From assembly GCA_027310305.1 (NCBI GenBank), contig DAIDBD010000110.1, positions 37,697-101,696 of the forward strand: 64,000 bases of DNA, written 5' to 3'. The position numbers and the translations under genes were made by a program. The stretch comes from Herminiimonas sp. GTDB lineage: Bacteria; Pseudomonadota; Gammaproteobacteria; Burkholderiales; Burkholderiaceae_D. Of the stretch, positions 27,802 to 35,730 are shown one piece after another (the stretch's first letter is position 1; the number at the start of each line of letters is the position of its first letter). The notes beneath the pieces are model-generated. The model made no database searches. It saw only the letters and a program-made list of their open reading frames with translations, and was not told the origin of the DNA.

Positions 27802-28296
27802 ATGACTTTTGCGACATGCGATATTTGCGACGCCCATGAAGACAAGCTTGCCGGCGGCACGCTCGCGGTACTGCCGCCGGTATTCAAATCATTCGGCAAG
27901 CGGCCGAAGTTTTCCGGGCCTGCGACGACGCTGAAAGTGTTCGAGGACAACGTGCTGGTGCGCTCGACGCTTGAAACCGCAGGCAACGGGCATGTGCTGG
28001 CGATCGATGGCGGCGGCAGCCTGCGTTGCGCGCTGGTCGGCGGCAATCTCGGCGTGCTGGCCGAAAAAAACGGCTGGGCCGGCATCATCGTCCATGGCTG
28101 CATCCGCGACTCGGAAGAAATCAATGCCTGCAATATCGGCGTGCGCGCGCTGGCCACGCATCCGCAAAGAAGCGTTCGCAAAGGTATCGGCGATCGCAAC
28201 GTCAGGATATCGGTCGCCGGCGTCGCGATCGATCCGGGCGATTGGATTTATGCGGATGCCGATGGCGTGTTGGTTGCGCGCGAAAAACTCGCCTGA
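27802..28296 (+). CDS. rraA: RraA-family protein (RNase E activity regulator / HMG aldolase type)
   Basis: A 164-residue protein of normal RraA length. [12 protein letters not shown] at the start, then [20 protein letters not shown] and [10 protein letters not shown] near residues 76-105, are characteristic. The arginine-aspartate pair after the glycine is the metal and substrate site in the aldolase members. The protein may inhibit RNase E, or act as 4-hydroxy-4-methyl-2-oxoglutarate aldolase; sequence alone does not separate these. GGAG lies about 7 bases before the ATG. An in-frame extension back to 27619 passes through the scar region and is rejected. Confidence 0.88.
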   Translation: MTFATCDICDAHEDKLAGGTLAVLPPVFKSFGKRPKFSGPATTLKVFEDNVLVRSTLETAGNGHVLAIDGGGSLRCALVGGNLGVLAEKNGWAGIIVHGCIRDSEEINACNIGVRALATHPQRSVRKGIGDRNVRISVAGVAIDPGDWIYADADGVLVAREKLA

Positions 28297-28299
28297 TTA

Positions 28300-28359
28300 T
28301 TGAGCGTTCCATATTGAATAGCGGTCAGAACGCTCAATCCCTCTTCCGGAGGTAGAGGG
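28300..28359. terminator. Two hairpins after rraA
   Basis: TTGAGCGTTC (28300-28309) pairs perfectly with GAACGCTCAA (28328-28337) across an 18-base loop. CCCTCT/AGAGGG (28339-28359) forms a second stem. They lie between converging rraA and the lipoprotein gene and are the only termination candidates there. There is no long T-run. Confidence 0.45.
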
Positions 28360-28397
28360 CGAAAACGGCCGTATTCGCTGTCGCGAATTATGAAAGA

Positions 28398-28727
28398 TCA
28401 ATAGCGCGCGGGTTCGCGAACCGTGCCATCGACCGACAAGGTTTTTTTCCCGCCCTGCACGGAGTAGGTAACGACGGATTTTTCGTTGACGGATCCGTAG
28501 GCAACGCCATTGACCGTCAACACGCCATCCTTCGCTTGAACCAGGTCGCCGTTGACGCTGACGCGGCTGTTCTTGCCGGTAAAGGTCGCCGTGCTTCGAG
28601 CCGCTGAAGAAGACGCGGAATTCGGATTCGTGCCGGCATCGGCGGCGGAGCCGATGGCGGAACCACATCCTGTAACAGCAGCAGATAAAAACAGGAACAG
28701 CAAGATTGGTTTAACTGTTTTATTCAT
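28398..28727 (-). CDS. Small predicted lipoprotein of unknown function
   Basis: A 109-residue protein. The N-terminus NKTVKPILLFLFLSAAVTGC is a signal peptide with a lipobox-like AVTGC, so the cysteine near residue 21 should be lipidated. A serine/alanine-rich linker leads to a beta-rich region with repeated VNG motifs (SRVSVNGDLVQAKDG; VLTVNGVAYGSV) and a YSVQGGKKTLSVDG strand. I do not recognise a named domain. GGAG lies upstream of the ATG at 28727; the longer frame to 28931 overlaps the next gene and is rejected. Probably an envelope protein, on the same strand 37 bases after the transporter gene. Confidence 0.7.
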   Translation of the reverse strand: MNKTVKPILLFLFLSAAVTGCGSAIGSAADAGTNPNSASSSAARSTATFTGKNSRVSVNGDLVQAKDGVLTVNGVAYGSVNEKSVVTYSVQGGKKTLSVDGTVREPARY

Positions 28728-28764
28728 GTATCGCTCCAAAAGCGGCAACCGGCCAATGATCTGA

Positions 28765-29832
28765 CTAATGGCGATGCCGATGATGAATATCCGGAAAATG
28801 CGGATGGTCGTGGGACAACGGTTCATGTCGATGCGGATGGGTATGCGGCTCTTTGCCATCCCAGGGAAAATCGTGTTCGTGCTGATGATGGTCGTCGTGG
28901 CTGTGCGCATGCGTGTGCGCCATGCTGTCATGCGTATGCCGGTGAACGTGATTTTCAGTCAGATGCAGCCAGATACCGGCACCCATCAGCAGCGCCGCCG
29001 GCCAGAACAGCAGCCCCGGCATATCGCCCGGCATCAGCAACGCAATCGCCGCGCCGGCAAAAGGCGCCATCGAGAAATACGCGCCGGTTCTGGCCGTGCC
29101 GATATGCCGCAGCGCCAGTACGAATAACACCAGGCTCAATCCATAACCGCAGAAGCCGACAATGCCGGCAAGAGCGGCGTTGTTGAGTGACGGCAAGGCC
29201 AGGCCGAGCCACCATGCGACTCCCAGGTTTACCGCGCCCGCCGCCAGTCCCTTGACGGCGGCGATCTGCACCGCATCGCTGGCCGATATCTTGCGCGTCA
29301 GATTATTGTCGATGGCCCAGCACAGGCAGGCCGCGACTATGCTCACGGCGCCCCACGGTATCGCCGGCGGCTGTCCGGCCGGCGCGCTTTGCTCCCACGA
29401 CAGCATGACGCCGGCAATCACGATCAATGCCATGCCGAGAAAAATGCGCCGATCAAACTGCTCGCGGAAAACGAACCATGCCAGCAGTGCCGTCAACACG
29501 CCTTCCATGTTGAGCAGCAATGACGCTGTCGATGCCGGCGTATAGGCGAGTCCGGTCATCAGCAATATCGGACCGGCAATCCCGCCCGTCAATACCGCTC
29601 CGGCCAGCCACGGCAAGTCGGAGGAAGTCAGCGTTGCGCGGCCGCTTGTCCGGCGCTGCATCAGCAGGCGCAGGATCAGCCATGCGCCTAAACCGATGCC
29701 GCTGCCGAGATAAAGCAACCCGGCCAGCACAAGCGGCACGGTTTGGCCAACGAGCAGTTTGGCGAAAGGCGTGCTGGCACCGAATAAAATCGCGGCCAGC
29801 AAGGCATACGCAATACCTTTATTGGTGGGCAT
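28765..29832 (-). CDS. EamA-family transporter with histidine-rich C-terminal tail
   Basis: A 355-residue DMT transporter with ten hydrophobic helices in two EamA repeats (GIAYALLAAILFGASTPFAK at the start; ASTASLLLNMEGVLTALLAW near 110). After the last helix, residues of about 300-355 form a tail crowded with histidines (HRHTHDSMAHTHAHSHDDHH, then further HPH and HDH runs). Such tails bind nickel, cobalt or zinc, so a metal-linked role is suggested but not shown. The ATG at 29832 begins the first helix; the frame upstream to 29937 is not coding-like. Confidence 0.85.
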   Translation of the reverse strand: MPTNKGIAYALLAAILFGASTPFAKLLVGQTVPLVLAGLLYLGSGIGLGAWLILRLLMQRRTSGRATLTSSDLPWLAGAVLTGGIAGPILLMTGLAYTPASTASLLLNMEGVLTALLAWFVFREQFDRRIFLGMALIVIAGVMLSWEQSAPAGQPPAIPWGAVSIVAACLCWAIDNNLTRKISASDAVQIAAVKGLAAGAVNLGVAWWLGLALPSLNNAALAGIVGFCGYGLSLVLFVLALRHIGTARTGAYFSMAPFAGAAIALLMPGDMPGLLFWPAALLMGAGIWLHLTENHVHRHTHDSMAHTHAHSHDDHHQHEHDFPWDGKEPHTHPHRHEPLSHDHPHFPDIHHRHRH

Positions 29833-29919
29833 GAGAAGAAAATCTTTCGTTGGGAGAGCAGGGCGATTGCATGAAGGCTCGCATGAAATGAGGCTCGGAG
29901 AAATGACAGAAAAGACCCC

Positions 29920-30134
29920 CCGTTCGCCCCGAGGCACCCTTTGGGGTGTGAGTAGCCCGTCAGGGCGTATCGAAGGGTTGGTTGCGCCCGGAGACCCTTC
30001 GATACGCTTCCCCTTCGGTACGGCCTGCGGCCTACTCAGGACATGCTTCGATACGCTGCGCTACTCAGGACGAACGGACCTACTCAGAACGAACGGACCT
30101 ACTCACACCTCAAAGGGTGCCCCGGGACGAACGG
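29920..30134. repeat. 215-bp inverted-repeat element, same family as 1914-1968
   Basis: The ends are near-perfect inverted arms of about 36 bases (29920-29955 and 30099-30134), sharing GGCACCCTTTGRGGTGTGAG. Between them CGTATCGAAGGG and CCCTTCGATACG pair, and CTACTCAGGACGAACGG occurs with variants, the reverse complement of the repeat at 1914-1968. No protein is encoded. It occupies the space upstream of the isocitrate lyase gene. Confidence 0.8.
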
Positions 30135-30534
30135 CAATCACGGTTAACCTCGATAAATATGCGCATCTTCATGCAATTGCCCTGGTGGGAGAGTCGCTTG
30201 CAGGATATCGTACATCATCGTTCGTACATCAATCCGGTGATGCATCAACCTGCGTTCGGATCCTCCCGTTCAAGAAGACTTGCTTTTATGTCCGGCTGAC
30301 CGAACGCTGCTTCGCAAGCAGCCCGATTCTTCCCGGCGTGGCAACGCCGCGGCGATAGCGACGACGCAAAATAGCGATTCCGGCCCTATTTTTCATTACT
30401 CGAAAACATAATTCCGCATTATGAGAAGTCGAAGTGCGAAGCACCAAAACTGCATTTCATTTAAAGGAATTACATTCCATATCGCAAAAATATATATGTA
30501 AGCTTTTGATAAATAATGATTTAATTTAAGTTAT
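30135..30534. other. Non-coding stretch upstream of isocitrate lyase
   Basis: No credible gene is seen in these 400 bases. The first half is G+C-rich with small hairpins (for example GCTTCGCAAGC near 30303). From about 30390 the sequence becomes strongly A+T-rich and probably holds the aceA promoter, with several TTGATA- and TATAAT-like words but none clearly best. Confidence 0.6.
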
Positions 30535-30552
30535 ATGTCTTATATAAGACAT
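30535..30552. promoter_or_regulatory. Perfect 18-bp palindrome, operator candidate for aceA
   Basis: ATGTCTTATATAAGACAT is identical to its reverse complement. It lies 86 bases before the aceA ATG, within the A+T-rich promoter region. The shape suits a dimeric regulator of the GntR type, but which protein binds is unknown. Confidence 0.6.
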
Positions 30553-30637
30553 TGTTGCCTTGCAAAAAATGGAATATGATTAAGGCATCGAGCTTTCATT
30601 TCCACTACGCATTATCGTTTATCACAGGAGAATAACC

Positions 30638-31936
30638 ATGGCATCTCGCGAACAGCAAATTCAAGCACTGGCCAAAGATTGGGCCGAAAATCCGCGCTGG
30701 AAGGGCGTCAAGCGCACCTACACCGCTGAAGACGTCGTCCGTCTGCGCGGCTCGGTACAAATCGAGCATACGCTGGCAAAACGCGGTGCTGAAAAACTCT
30801 GGGGTTTGCTGCATACCGAGCCATTCGTCAACACGCTGGGCGCGCTGACCGGCAACCAGGCAATGCAGCAGGTCAAGGCCGGCCTGAAGGCGATTTATCT
30901 GTCGGGCTGGCAAGTCGCGGGCGACGCCAATAATGCCGGCGAAATGTATCCGGACCAATCGCTCTATCCGGTCAATTCGGTGCCGACCGTGGTCAAGCGC
31001 ATCAACAACACCTTCCAGCGCGCCGACCAGATCCAGTGGTCCGAAGGCAAGAATGATATCGACTTCTTTGCTCCGATCATCGCCGACGCGGAAGCCGGTT
31101 TCGGCGGCGTGTTGAATGCCTACGAACTGATGAAGTCGATGATCGATGCGGGCGCCGCCGGCGTGCACTTCGAAGATCAACTGGCATCGGTCAAGAAATG
31201 CGGCCACATGGGCGGCAAGGTGCTCGTTCCCACCCGCGAAGCGGTCGAAAAGCTGACGGCTGCCCGCCTGGCGGCCGACGTGATGGGCACGCCGACCCTG
31301 GTGATTGCGCGTACCGATGCCGAAGCGGCCGATTTGCTGACCTCGGACGTCGATCCGATCGATAAGCCGTTCTGCACCGGCGAACGCACCGTCGAAGGTT
31401 TTTACCGGGTGCGTCCGGGCTTCGACCAATCGGTGGCCCGCGCGCTGGCGTACTGCGAAGTCGCCGATCTGGTCTGGTGTGAAACCGGCAAGCCGGATCT
31501 GGATTTCGCCAAGCGCTTTGCCGAAGCCGTCCACGCTAAATTCCCGGGCAAAATGCTGGCCTATAACTGTTCGCCATCGTTCAACTGGAAAAAGAATCTG
31601 GACGACGCCACCATCGCCAAATTCCAGAAAGAACTCGGCGCAATGGGCTACAAGTTCCAGTTCATCACACTGGCCGGCTTCCACTCGCTGAACTATTCGA
31701 TGTTCAACCTGGCGCATGGCTACGCACGCAACAACATGACCGCCTTCGTCGAAATGCAGGAAGCCGAATTCGCCGCTGCCGAAAAAGGCTTCACCGCCGT
31801 CAAGCACCAGCGCGAAGTCGGCACCGGTTACTTCGATGCCGTGACCCAGGCAATCCAGCAAGGCCAATCGTCGACCACCGCATTGCATGGCTCGACCGAA
31901 GATGAACAGTTCTTCGACGCCAAGAAGGTCGCGTAA
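30638..31936 (+). CDS. aceA: Isocitrate lyase
   Basis: A 432-residue glyoxylate-shunt enzyme that splits isocitrate into succinate and glyoxylate. The active-site loop [10 protein letters not shown] lies near residues 186-195, with the catalytic cysteine at about 188. [20 protein letters not shown] and [14 protein letters not shown] are family signatures, and length equals the E. coli protein. AGGAG precedes the ATG. It is a single-gene unit bounded by a palindromic operator candidate in front and a strong terminator behind. No malate synthase gene is in the window. Confidence 0.97.
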   Translation: MASREQQIQALAKDWAENPRWKGVKRTYTAEDVVRLRGSVQIEHTLAKRGAEKLWGLLHTEPFVNTLGALTGNQAMQQVKAGLKAIYLSGWQVAGDANNAGEMYPDQSLYPVNSVPTVVKRINNTFQRADQIQWSEGKNDIDFFAPIIADAEAGFGGVLNAYELMKSMIDAGAAGVHFEDQLASVKKCGHMGGKVLVPTREAVEKLTAARLAADVMGTPTLVIARTDAEAADLLTSDVDPIDKPFCTGERTVEGFYRVRPGFDQSVARALAYCEVADLVWCETGKPDLDFAKRFAEAVHAKFPGKMLAYNCSPSFNWKKNLDDATIAKFQKELGAMGYKFQFITLAGFHSLNYSMFNLAHGYARNNMTAFVEMQEAEFAAAEKGFTAVKHQREVGTGYFDAVTQAIQQGQSSTTALHGSTEDEQFFDAKKVA

Positions 31937-32003
31937 TCCCACAAGCTTCAGATCGGCGGCAAGTCAAGGGGCGGAGGAGACGCTTCCCCTGAAGAAGAGA
32001 AAA

Positions 32004-32033
32004 AGCCGCACCTCACGAGGGTGCGGTTTTTTT
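32004..32033 (+). terminator. Rho-independent terminator after aceA
   Basis: CCGCACC (32006-32012) pairs with GGTGCGG (32020-32026) and is followed by seven T residues. It lies 70 bases past the aceA stop. Confidence 0.9.
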
Positions 32034-32124
32034 ATGGGTCGTCGTGCAATGTTGGTGGAACCGATCGTGCGGAATGCCACGCATCGGTGTCCGTCCGGTC
32101 TTGTTCTCTTGCTACAATTCGCGC

Positions 32125-32484
32125 ATGACATCATCTCAAACAGTCCGGCTTCGGGTGCTATTGCGCGACGTGATTGCTTTTGGCCCAGGCAAAGCCGCGT
32201 TGTTGCAAGCGATTGAGCGCACCGGCTCGATCTCTGCCGCCGCACGCGAATTGCAGATGTCTTATCGCCGTGCGTGGCTGCTGATCGAGGAAATGAATCG
32301 TTGCTTCAAACAGCCGCTGGTTGAAACAACGACCGGCGGAGCCAAAGGCGGCGGCACGCGTGTCACCGATAATGGACATCGGGTGCTCACCCGTTATCTT
32401 GCGATGGAAAAACGGGCAGGCAAGGCGGTCGCCGATGATATGGCTTATCTGCAGTCCTTGATGGCCGTCAAGCCGCGCGACTGA
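32125..32484 (+). CDS. ModE-like winged-helix regulator without molybdate-binding domain
   Basis: A 119-residue protein matching the N-terminal DNA-binding domain of ModE: LLQAIERTGSISAAARELQM then SYRRAWLLIEEMNRCFKQPL, and TTGGAKGGGTRVTDNG. Full ModE proteins are about 260 residues with two C-terminal Mop domains; those are absent. It should bind the ModE-box in front of modA just downstream. How molybdate is sensed is unclear. The ATG at 32125 follows a TACAAT -10-like word by only a few bases, so the transcript may be nearly leaderless. Confidence 0.88.
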   Translation: MTSSQTVRLRVLLRDVIAFGPGKAALLQAIERTGSISAAARELQMSYRRAWLLIEEMNRCFKQPLVETTTGGAKGGGTRVTDNGHRVLTRYLAMEKRAGKAVADDMAYLQSLMAVKPRD

Positions 32485-32525
32485 TTTTCTTTTTATCGGT
32501 TTATTCAGACAAAGCTCGCGATTTC

Positions 32526-32549
32526 CGTTATATTCCTGGAAATATTACG
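32526..32549. promoter_or_regulatory. ModE-box upstream of modA
   Basis: CGTTATATT (32526-32534), six bases, AATATTACG (32541-32549) form an inverted repeat with one mismatch in each arm pair. It fits the ModE operator pattern CGTTATATA-N6-TATATAACG. It ends just before the modA ribosome-binding site, a repressing position. Confidence 0.72.
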
Positions 32550-32564
32550 AAATAAGGAAATCAA

Positions 32565-33359
32565 ATGATTCATCCATTACGGCAACGCCTGACCCAAATG
32601 GCATTGGGCCTGGCTGCATCGCTGTCATTGATTTCGGTATCTTCGGCTGCGTCAGTGCTGCGCGTAGCCGCCGCCGCCGACTTGGCGATCTGCATTGACG
32701 AAATCAATGGCACGTTCGCGAAAAGCATCGGGGGCGCAGATGTCAAAGCCAGCATTGGTTCTTCCGGAAACTTTTTTGCGCAAATCAAAAATGGCGCGCC
32801 GTTCGATGTGTTCTTGTCGGCGGATACGCACTATCCGCGTGAATTGGCGAAGACCGGTTTTGCCGATGCCGCTACGTTGATTGTGTATGCGCATGGCCAG
32901 TTGGTGATGTGGACCAACGACCCCAAGCTGGACGTGAGTGCCGGGTTTGGTCTATTGACTGATCCAAAAATCCGGCGCATTGCGATTGCCAATCCGGATA
33001 TAGCCCCTTATGGCCGCGCCGCAAAGACTGCATTGGAACGGGCTGGTGTGTGGGATGCGATCAAACCCAAGTTGGTCTTCGGTGAAAACGTCGCACAAAC
33101 GGCGCAGTTCGTCGAGACGGGCAATGCGCAAGTCGGTTTTGTCGGTATCTCTCACATCAAATCCTCGGACAACGCAGTGAAAGGAAGGGCATGGCAAGTG
33201 CCGGCCGAGTTGTTCCCGCTGATCGAGCAAGGCGGTATCGTCACGGCAAAAGGGCAAAGTAATTCGCTTGCGGCGAAATATCTTGATTTCCTGCGGTCCG
33301 ATGCGGGTCGGACGATTTTGCTTAAATACGGTTTTTCCTTGCCCGACAGGCGTCAGTGA
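32565..33359 (+). CDS. modA: Molybdate ABC transporter substrate-binding protein
   Basis: A 264-residue periplasmic binding protein with a signal peptide ending near VSSAAS (about residue 29). RVAAAADLA, ASIGSSGNFFAQIKNGAPFD then VFLSADTHYP, and IANPDIAPYGRAAK are the ModA ligand-binding segments. It captures molybdate or tungstate. AAGGAAA precedes the ATG. A ModE-box lies directly upstream. The gene overlaps modB by 4 bases (GTGA). Confidence 0.93.
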   Translation: MIHPLRQRLTQMALGLAASLSLISVSSAASVLRVAAAADLAICIDEINGTFAKSIGGADVKASIGSSGNFFAQIKNGAPFDVFLSADTHYPRELAKTGFADAATLIVYAHGQLVMWTNDPKLDVSAGFGLLTDPKIRRIAIANPDIAPYGRAAKTALERAGVWDAIKPKLVFGENVAQTAQFVETGNAQVGFVGISHIKSSDNAVKGRAWQVPAELFPLIEQGGIVTAKGQSNSLAAKYLDFLRSDAGRTILLKYGFSLPDRRQ

Positions 33360-34084
33360 ATTCCCTGATAACGCCGCTCTGGGCCTTGCCGCCGGATCTG
33401 TGGGCGTCGCTTGCATTGACGCTGCGGCTGGCGGCGGTGTCCACCATGCTGCTGATGCTGATCGCGTTGCCGCTCGGCTGGTGGCTGGCATCTAATCGCA
33501 CGCGGTTTGCGATGTTCATTGAAATCGTGATGTCGATGCCGCTGGTGCTGCCGCCGACCGTCATCGGATTTTATTTGCTGGTGCTGCTGTCGCCGCAGCA
33601 TGCGATCGGACATTGGTGGCAGCAGGCATTCGGCCAGACGCTGCCGTTTTCGTTCGCCGGGCTGGTGGTGGGATCGTGCATTTACAGCTTGCCGTTCGCG
33701 GTGCAACCGGTGATCGCCGCGTTCCGGATGCTGCGCATCGAGACGATACAGGCCGCCCATTCGCTCGGCATGACGCAGCGGCAGACATTCATTCATATCC
33801 TGTTGCCGCTCGCGAAGTCGGGCGTGTATTCCGGCGCGGTGCTGGCTTTCGCACATACGATCGGCGAATTCGGCGTGGTGCTGATGTTGGGCGGCAATAT
33901 CCCAGGCGTCACGCGCGTGGCATCGATCGCATTGTACGACCAGGCGCAAACGCTCAATTATGCAAACGCGCACGGTTTTGCGCTGGTGCTGCTGGTGCTG
34001 TCGTTCATGCTGCTGGTTGCAACGACGCTGCTGCAAAAGCGGCAGGAGCGCTGGCGGCAAACATCACGGTTTGCGGGAAAATGA
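33356..34084 (+). CDS. modB: Molybdate ABC transporter permease
   Basis: A 242-residue inner-membrane permease with five to six hydrophobic helices. PLVLPPTVIGFYLLVLL near residue 63 and the cytoplasmic loop with HTIGEFGVVLMLGGNIPG near 165 (the ATPase-docking region) identify ModB. It starts at a GTG that overlaps the modA stop. The ATPase gene modC, normally next, is not present: the following gene is rlmJ. Confidence 0.93.
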   Translation: MNSLITPLWALPPDLWASLALTLRLAAVSTMLLMLIALPLGWWLASNRTRFAMFIEIVMSMPLVLPPTVIGFYLLVLLSPQHAIGHWWQQAFGQTLPFSFAGLVVGSCIYSLPFAVQPVIAAFRMLRIETIQAAHSLGMTQRQTFIHILLPLAKSGVYSGAVLAFAHTIGEFGVVLMLGGNIPGVTRVASIALYDQAQTLNYANAHGFALVLLVLSFMLLVATTLLQKRQERWRQTSRFAGK

Positions 34085-34172
34085 TTTCTCGGGATCGGTA
34101 ATCATGCTGATTCGCGCGTGGACTTGTTAAAATGGGCGCCTTCTTCCATTTTCACCACGATAGACACTCCCT

Positions 34173-35090
34173 ATGCTGAGTTACCGCCACGCCTTTCATG
34201 CGGGCAATCACGCCGACGTGCTCAAGCATGTCGTGACCATTCAGTTGCTGCAGTATCTCGGTCAGAAAGAGGCGCCTTGCATGTATATCGACACGCACGC
34301 CGGCGCCGGCGTGTATGCGCTCGATGGCGGCTACGCGGCAAAAAATACGGAATATGAAACCGGCATCAGCCGCTTGTGGGATCGCAAGGATTTGCCGCCG
34401 CCGCTGGCCGACTACGTGCAACTGATCAAGGCATTGAATCCGAGCGGCAAGATGCGCTATTACCCGGGCTCGCCTTATTGCGCCGATAAAACCATGCGCG
34501 AGCAGGATCGGCTGCGGCTGTTTGAATTGCATCCGAGCGACAGCAAGATACTGGAAGAAAATTTCCGCAAGGTCGAAGCGCATGCGGCTGCGCAAGGGCA
34601 ACGGGCAAGTACGCGCGGCAAGCGCGTGATGATCAACCGAAGCGATGGTTTCACCGGGCTGAAAGCGCTGCTGCCGCCGCCGTCGCGCCGCGGACTGGTA
34701 TTGATCGATCCGCCTTACGAGGACAAGGGCGATTACCGGCGTGTGAAGGATACGCTGGAAGATGCGCTCACGCGTTTTGCGACAGGGACTTACGCAGTCT
34801 GGTATCCGGTGCTGCAGCGGATGGAATCGCGCCAGTTGCCCGACAAGCTGAAGCGATTGACCGCCAACGGCTGGCTCAACGTCACGCTGTCGATCAGTAC
34901 GCCGTCGCCGGATGGTTTCGGCCTGCACAGCAGCGGCATGTTTGTCATCAATCCGCCGTGGACGCTGGAACCGATGCTGCGCGACCTGATGCCTTATCTG
35001 GTCAAGACATTGGGGCGCGATGCCGGGGCCGGATTCACGCTGGAATCAGGCCAGACGGCCGCGCCGTATACCGGAACGCGGCGCGTTTGA
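34173..35090 (+). CDS. rlmJ: 23S rRNA (adenine2030-N6)-methyltransferase
   Basis: A 305-residue Rossmann-fold methyltransferase of the YhiR/RlmJ family. It starts MLSYRHAFHAGNHADVLKH as family members do. MYIDTHAGAGVY near residue 37 binds SAM, and LVLIDPPYEDKGDY near 181 holds the DPPY catalytic motif for N6-adenine. It is about 25 residues longer than the E. coli protein. It modifies A2030 of 23S rRNA during ribosome assembly. greB follows after 17 bases. Confidence 0.93.
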   Translation: MLSYRHAFHAGNHADVLKHVVTIQLLQYLGQKEAPCMYIDTHAGAGVYALDGGYAAKNTEYETGISRLWDRKDLPPPLADYVQLIKALNPSGKMRYYPGSPYCADKTMREQDRLRLFELHPSDSKILEENFRKVEAHAAAQGQRASTRGKRVMINRSDGFTGLKALLPPPSRRGLVLIDPPYEDKGDYRRVKDTLEDALTRFATGTYAVWYPVLQRMESRQLPDKLKRLTANGWLNVTLSISTPSPDGFGLHSSGMFVINPPWTLEPMLRDLMPYLVKTLGRDAGAGFTLESGQTAAPYTGTRRV

Positions 35091-35107
35091 CGAGGCAATG
35101 GATCGCG

Positions 35108-35668
35108 ATGAACAAGGCATTCGTAAAAGAAACCGATGACGATGACGATGCGGACGGCGCGTTGCCGCAGATTCCGGCCGGCACGAAAAACTACATCACG
35201 CCGGCCGGTTATCAGCGCATCAAGGACGAGCTGCTGCACCTGATCGACGTCGATCGGCCGGAAGTCGTGCGCATCGTGCATTGGGCCGCGTCCAATGGCG
35301 ATCGCTCCGAAAACGGCGATTACATTTACGGCAAGCGCCGTTTGCGTGAAATCGATCGCCGCATCCGTTTCCTTACCAAGCGTCTGGATATCGCCGAAGT
35401 CGTGGACCCGAGCGTGCATCATGGCAGCGAACAGATTTTTTTCGGCGCGACGGTAACGTATGAAAACCAGGCGGGCCGGCAGCATACGGTGACGATCGTC
35501 GGCATCGACGAGATCGACCCGTTGAATGGCAAGATCAGTTGGATTTCGCCGGTCGCGAGGGCGCTGACCAAGGCAAGCCAGGGCGAAGCCGTGACGCTGC
35601 AAACGCCTGCGGGAATGGAGGAACTTGATATACTCGAAGTACATTACCCGGCCCGCACGACAGACTGA
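35108..35668 (+). CDS. greB: Transcript cleavage factor GreB
   Basis: A 186-residue Gre factor. An acidic N-terminal extension (KETDDDDDADG) precedes the Gre coiled coil (NYITPAGYQRIKDELLHLID; SNGDRSENGDYIYGKRRLRE), with the acidic tip residues, and the C-terminal FKBP-like domain (GIDEIDPLNGKISWISPVAR). It enters the RNA polymerase secondary channel and restarts backtracked complexes. The ATG at 35108 follows GAGG; the upstream frame overlaps rlmJ and is rejected. Confidence 0.93.
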   Translation: MNKAFVKETDDDDDADGALPQIPAGTKNYITPAGYQRIKDELLHLIDVDRPEVVRIVHWAASNGDRSENGDYIYGKRRLREIDRRIRFLTKRLDIAEVVDPSVHHGSEQIFFGATVTYENQAGRQHTVTIVGIDEIDPLNGKISWISPVARALTKASQGEAVTLQTPAGMEELDILEVHYPARTTD

Positions 35669-35730
35669 TTTCGACACACATTGCGATCGCTTCACTGAAT
35701 CCGCCGCATTAAAAACTATAACGAAAACTG

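Noticed and set aside
29759..30358. 199-codon plus-strand frame before aceA
   Set aside because: It runs through the 215-bp inverted repeat and has no protein-like pattern.
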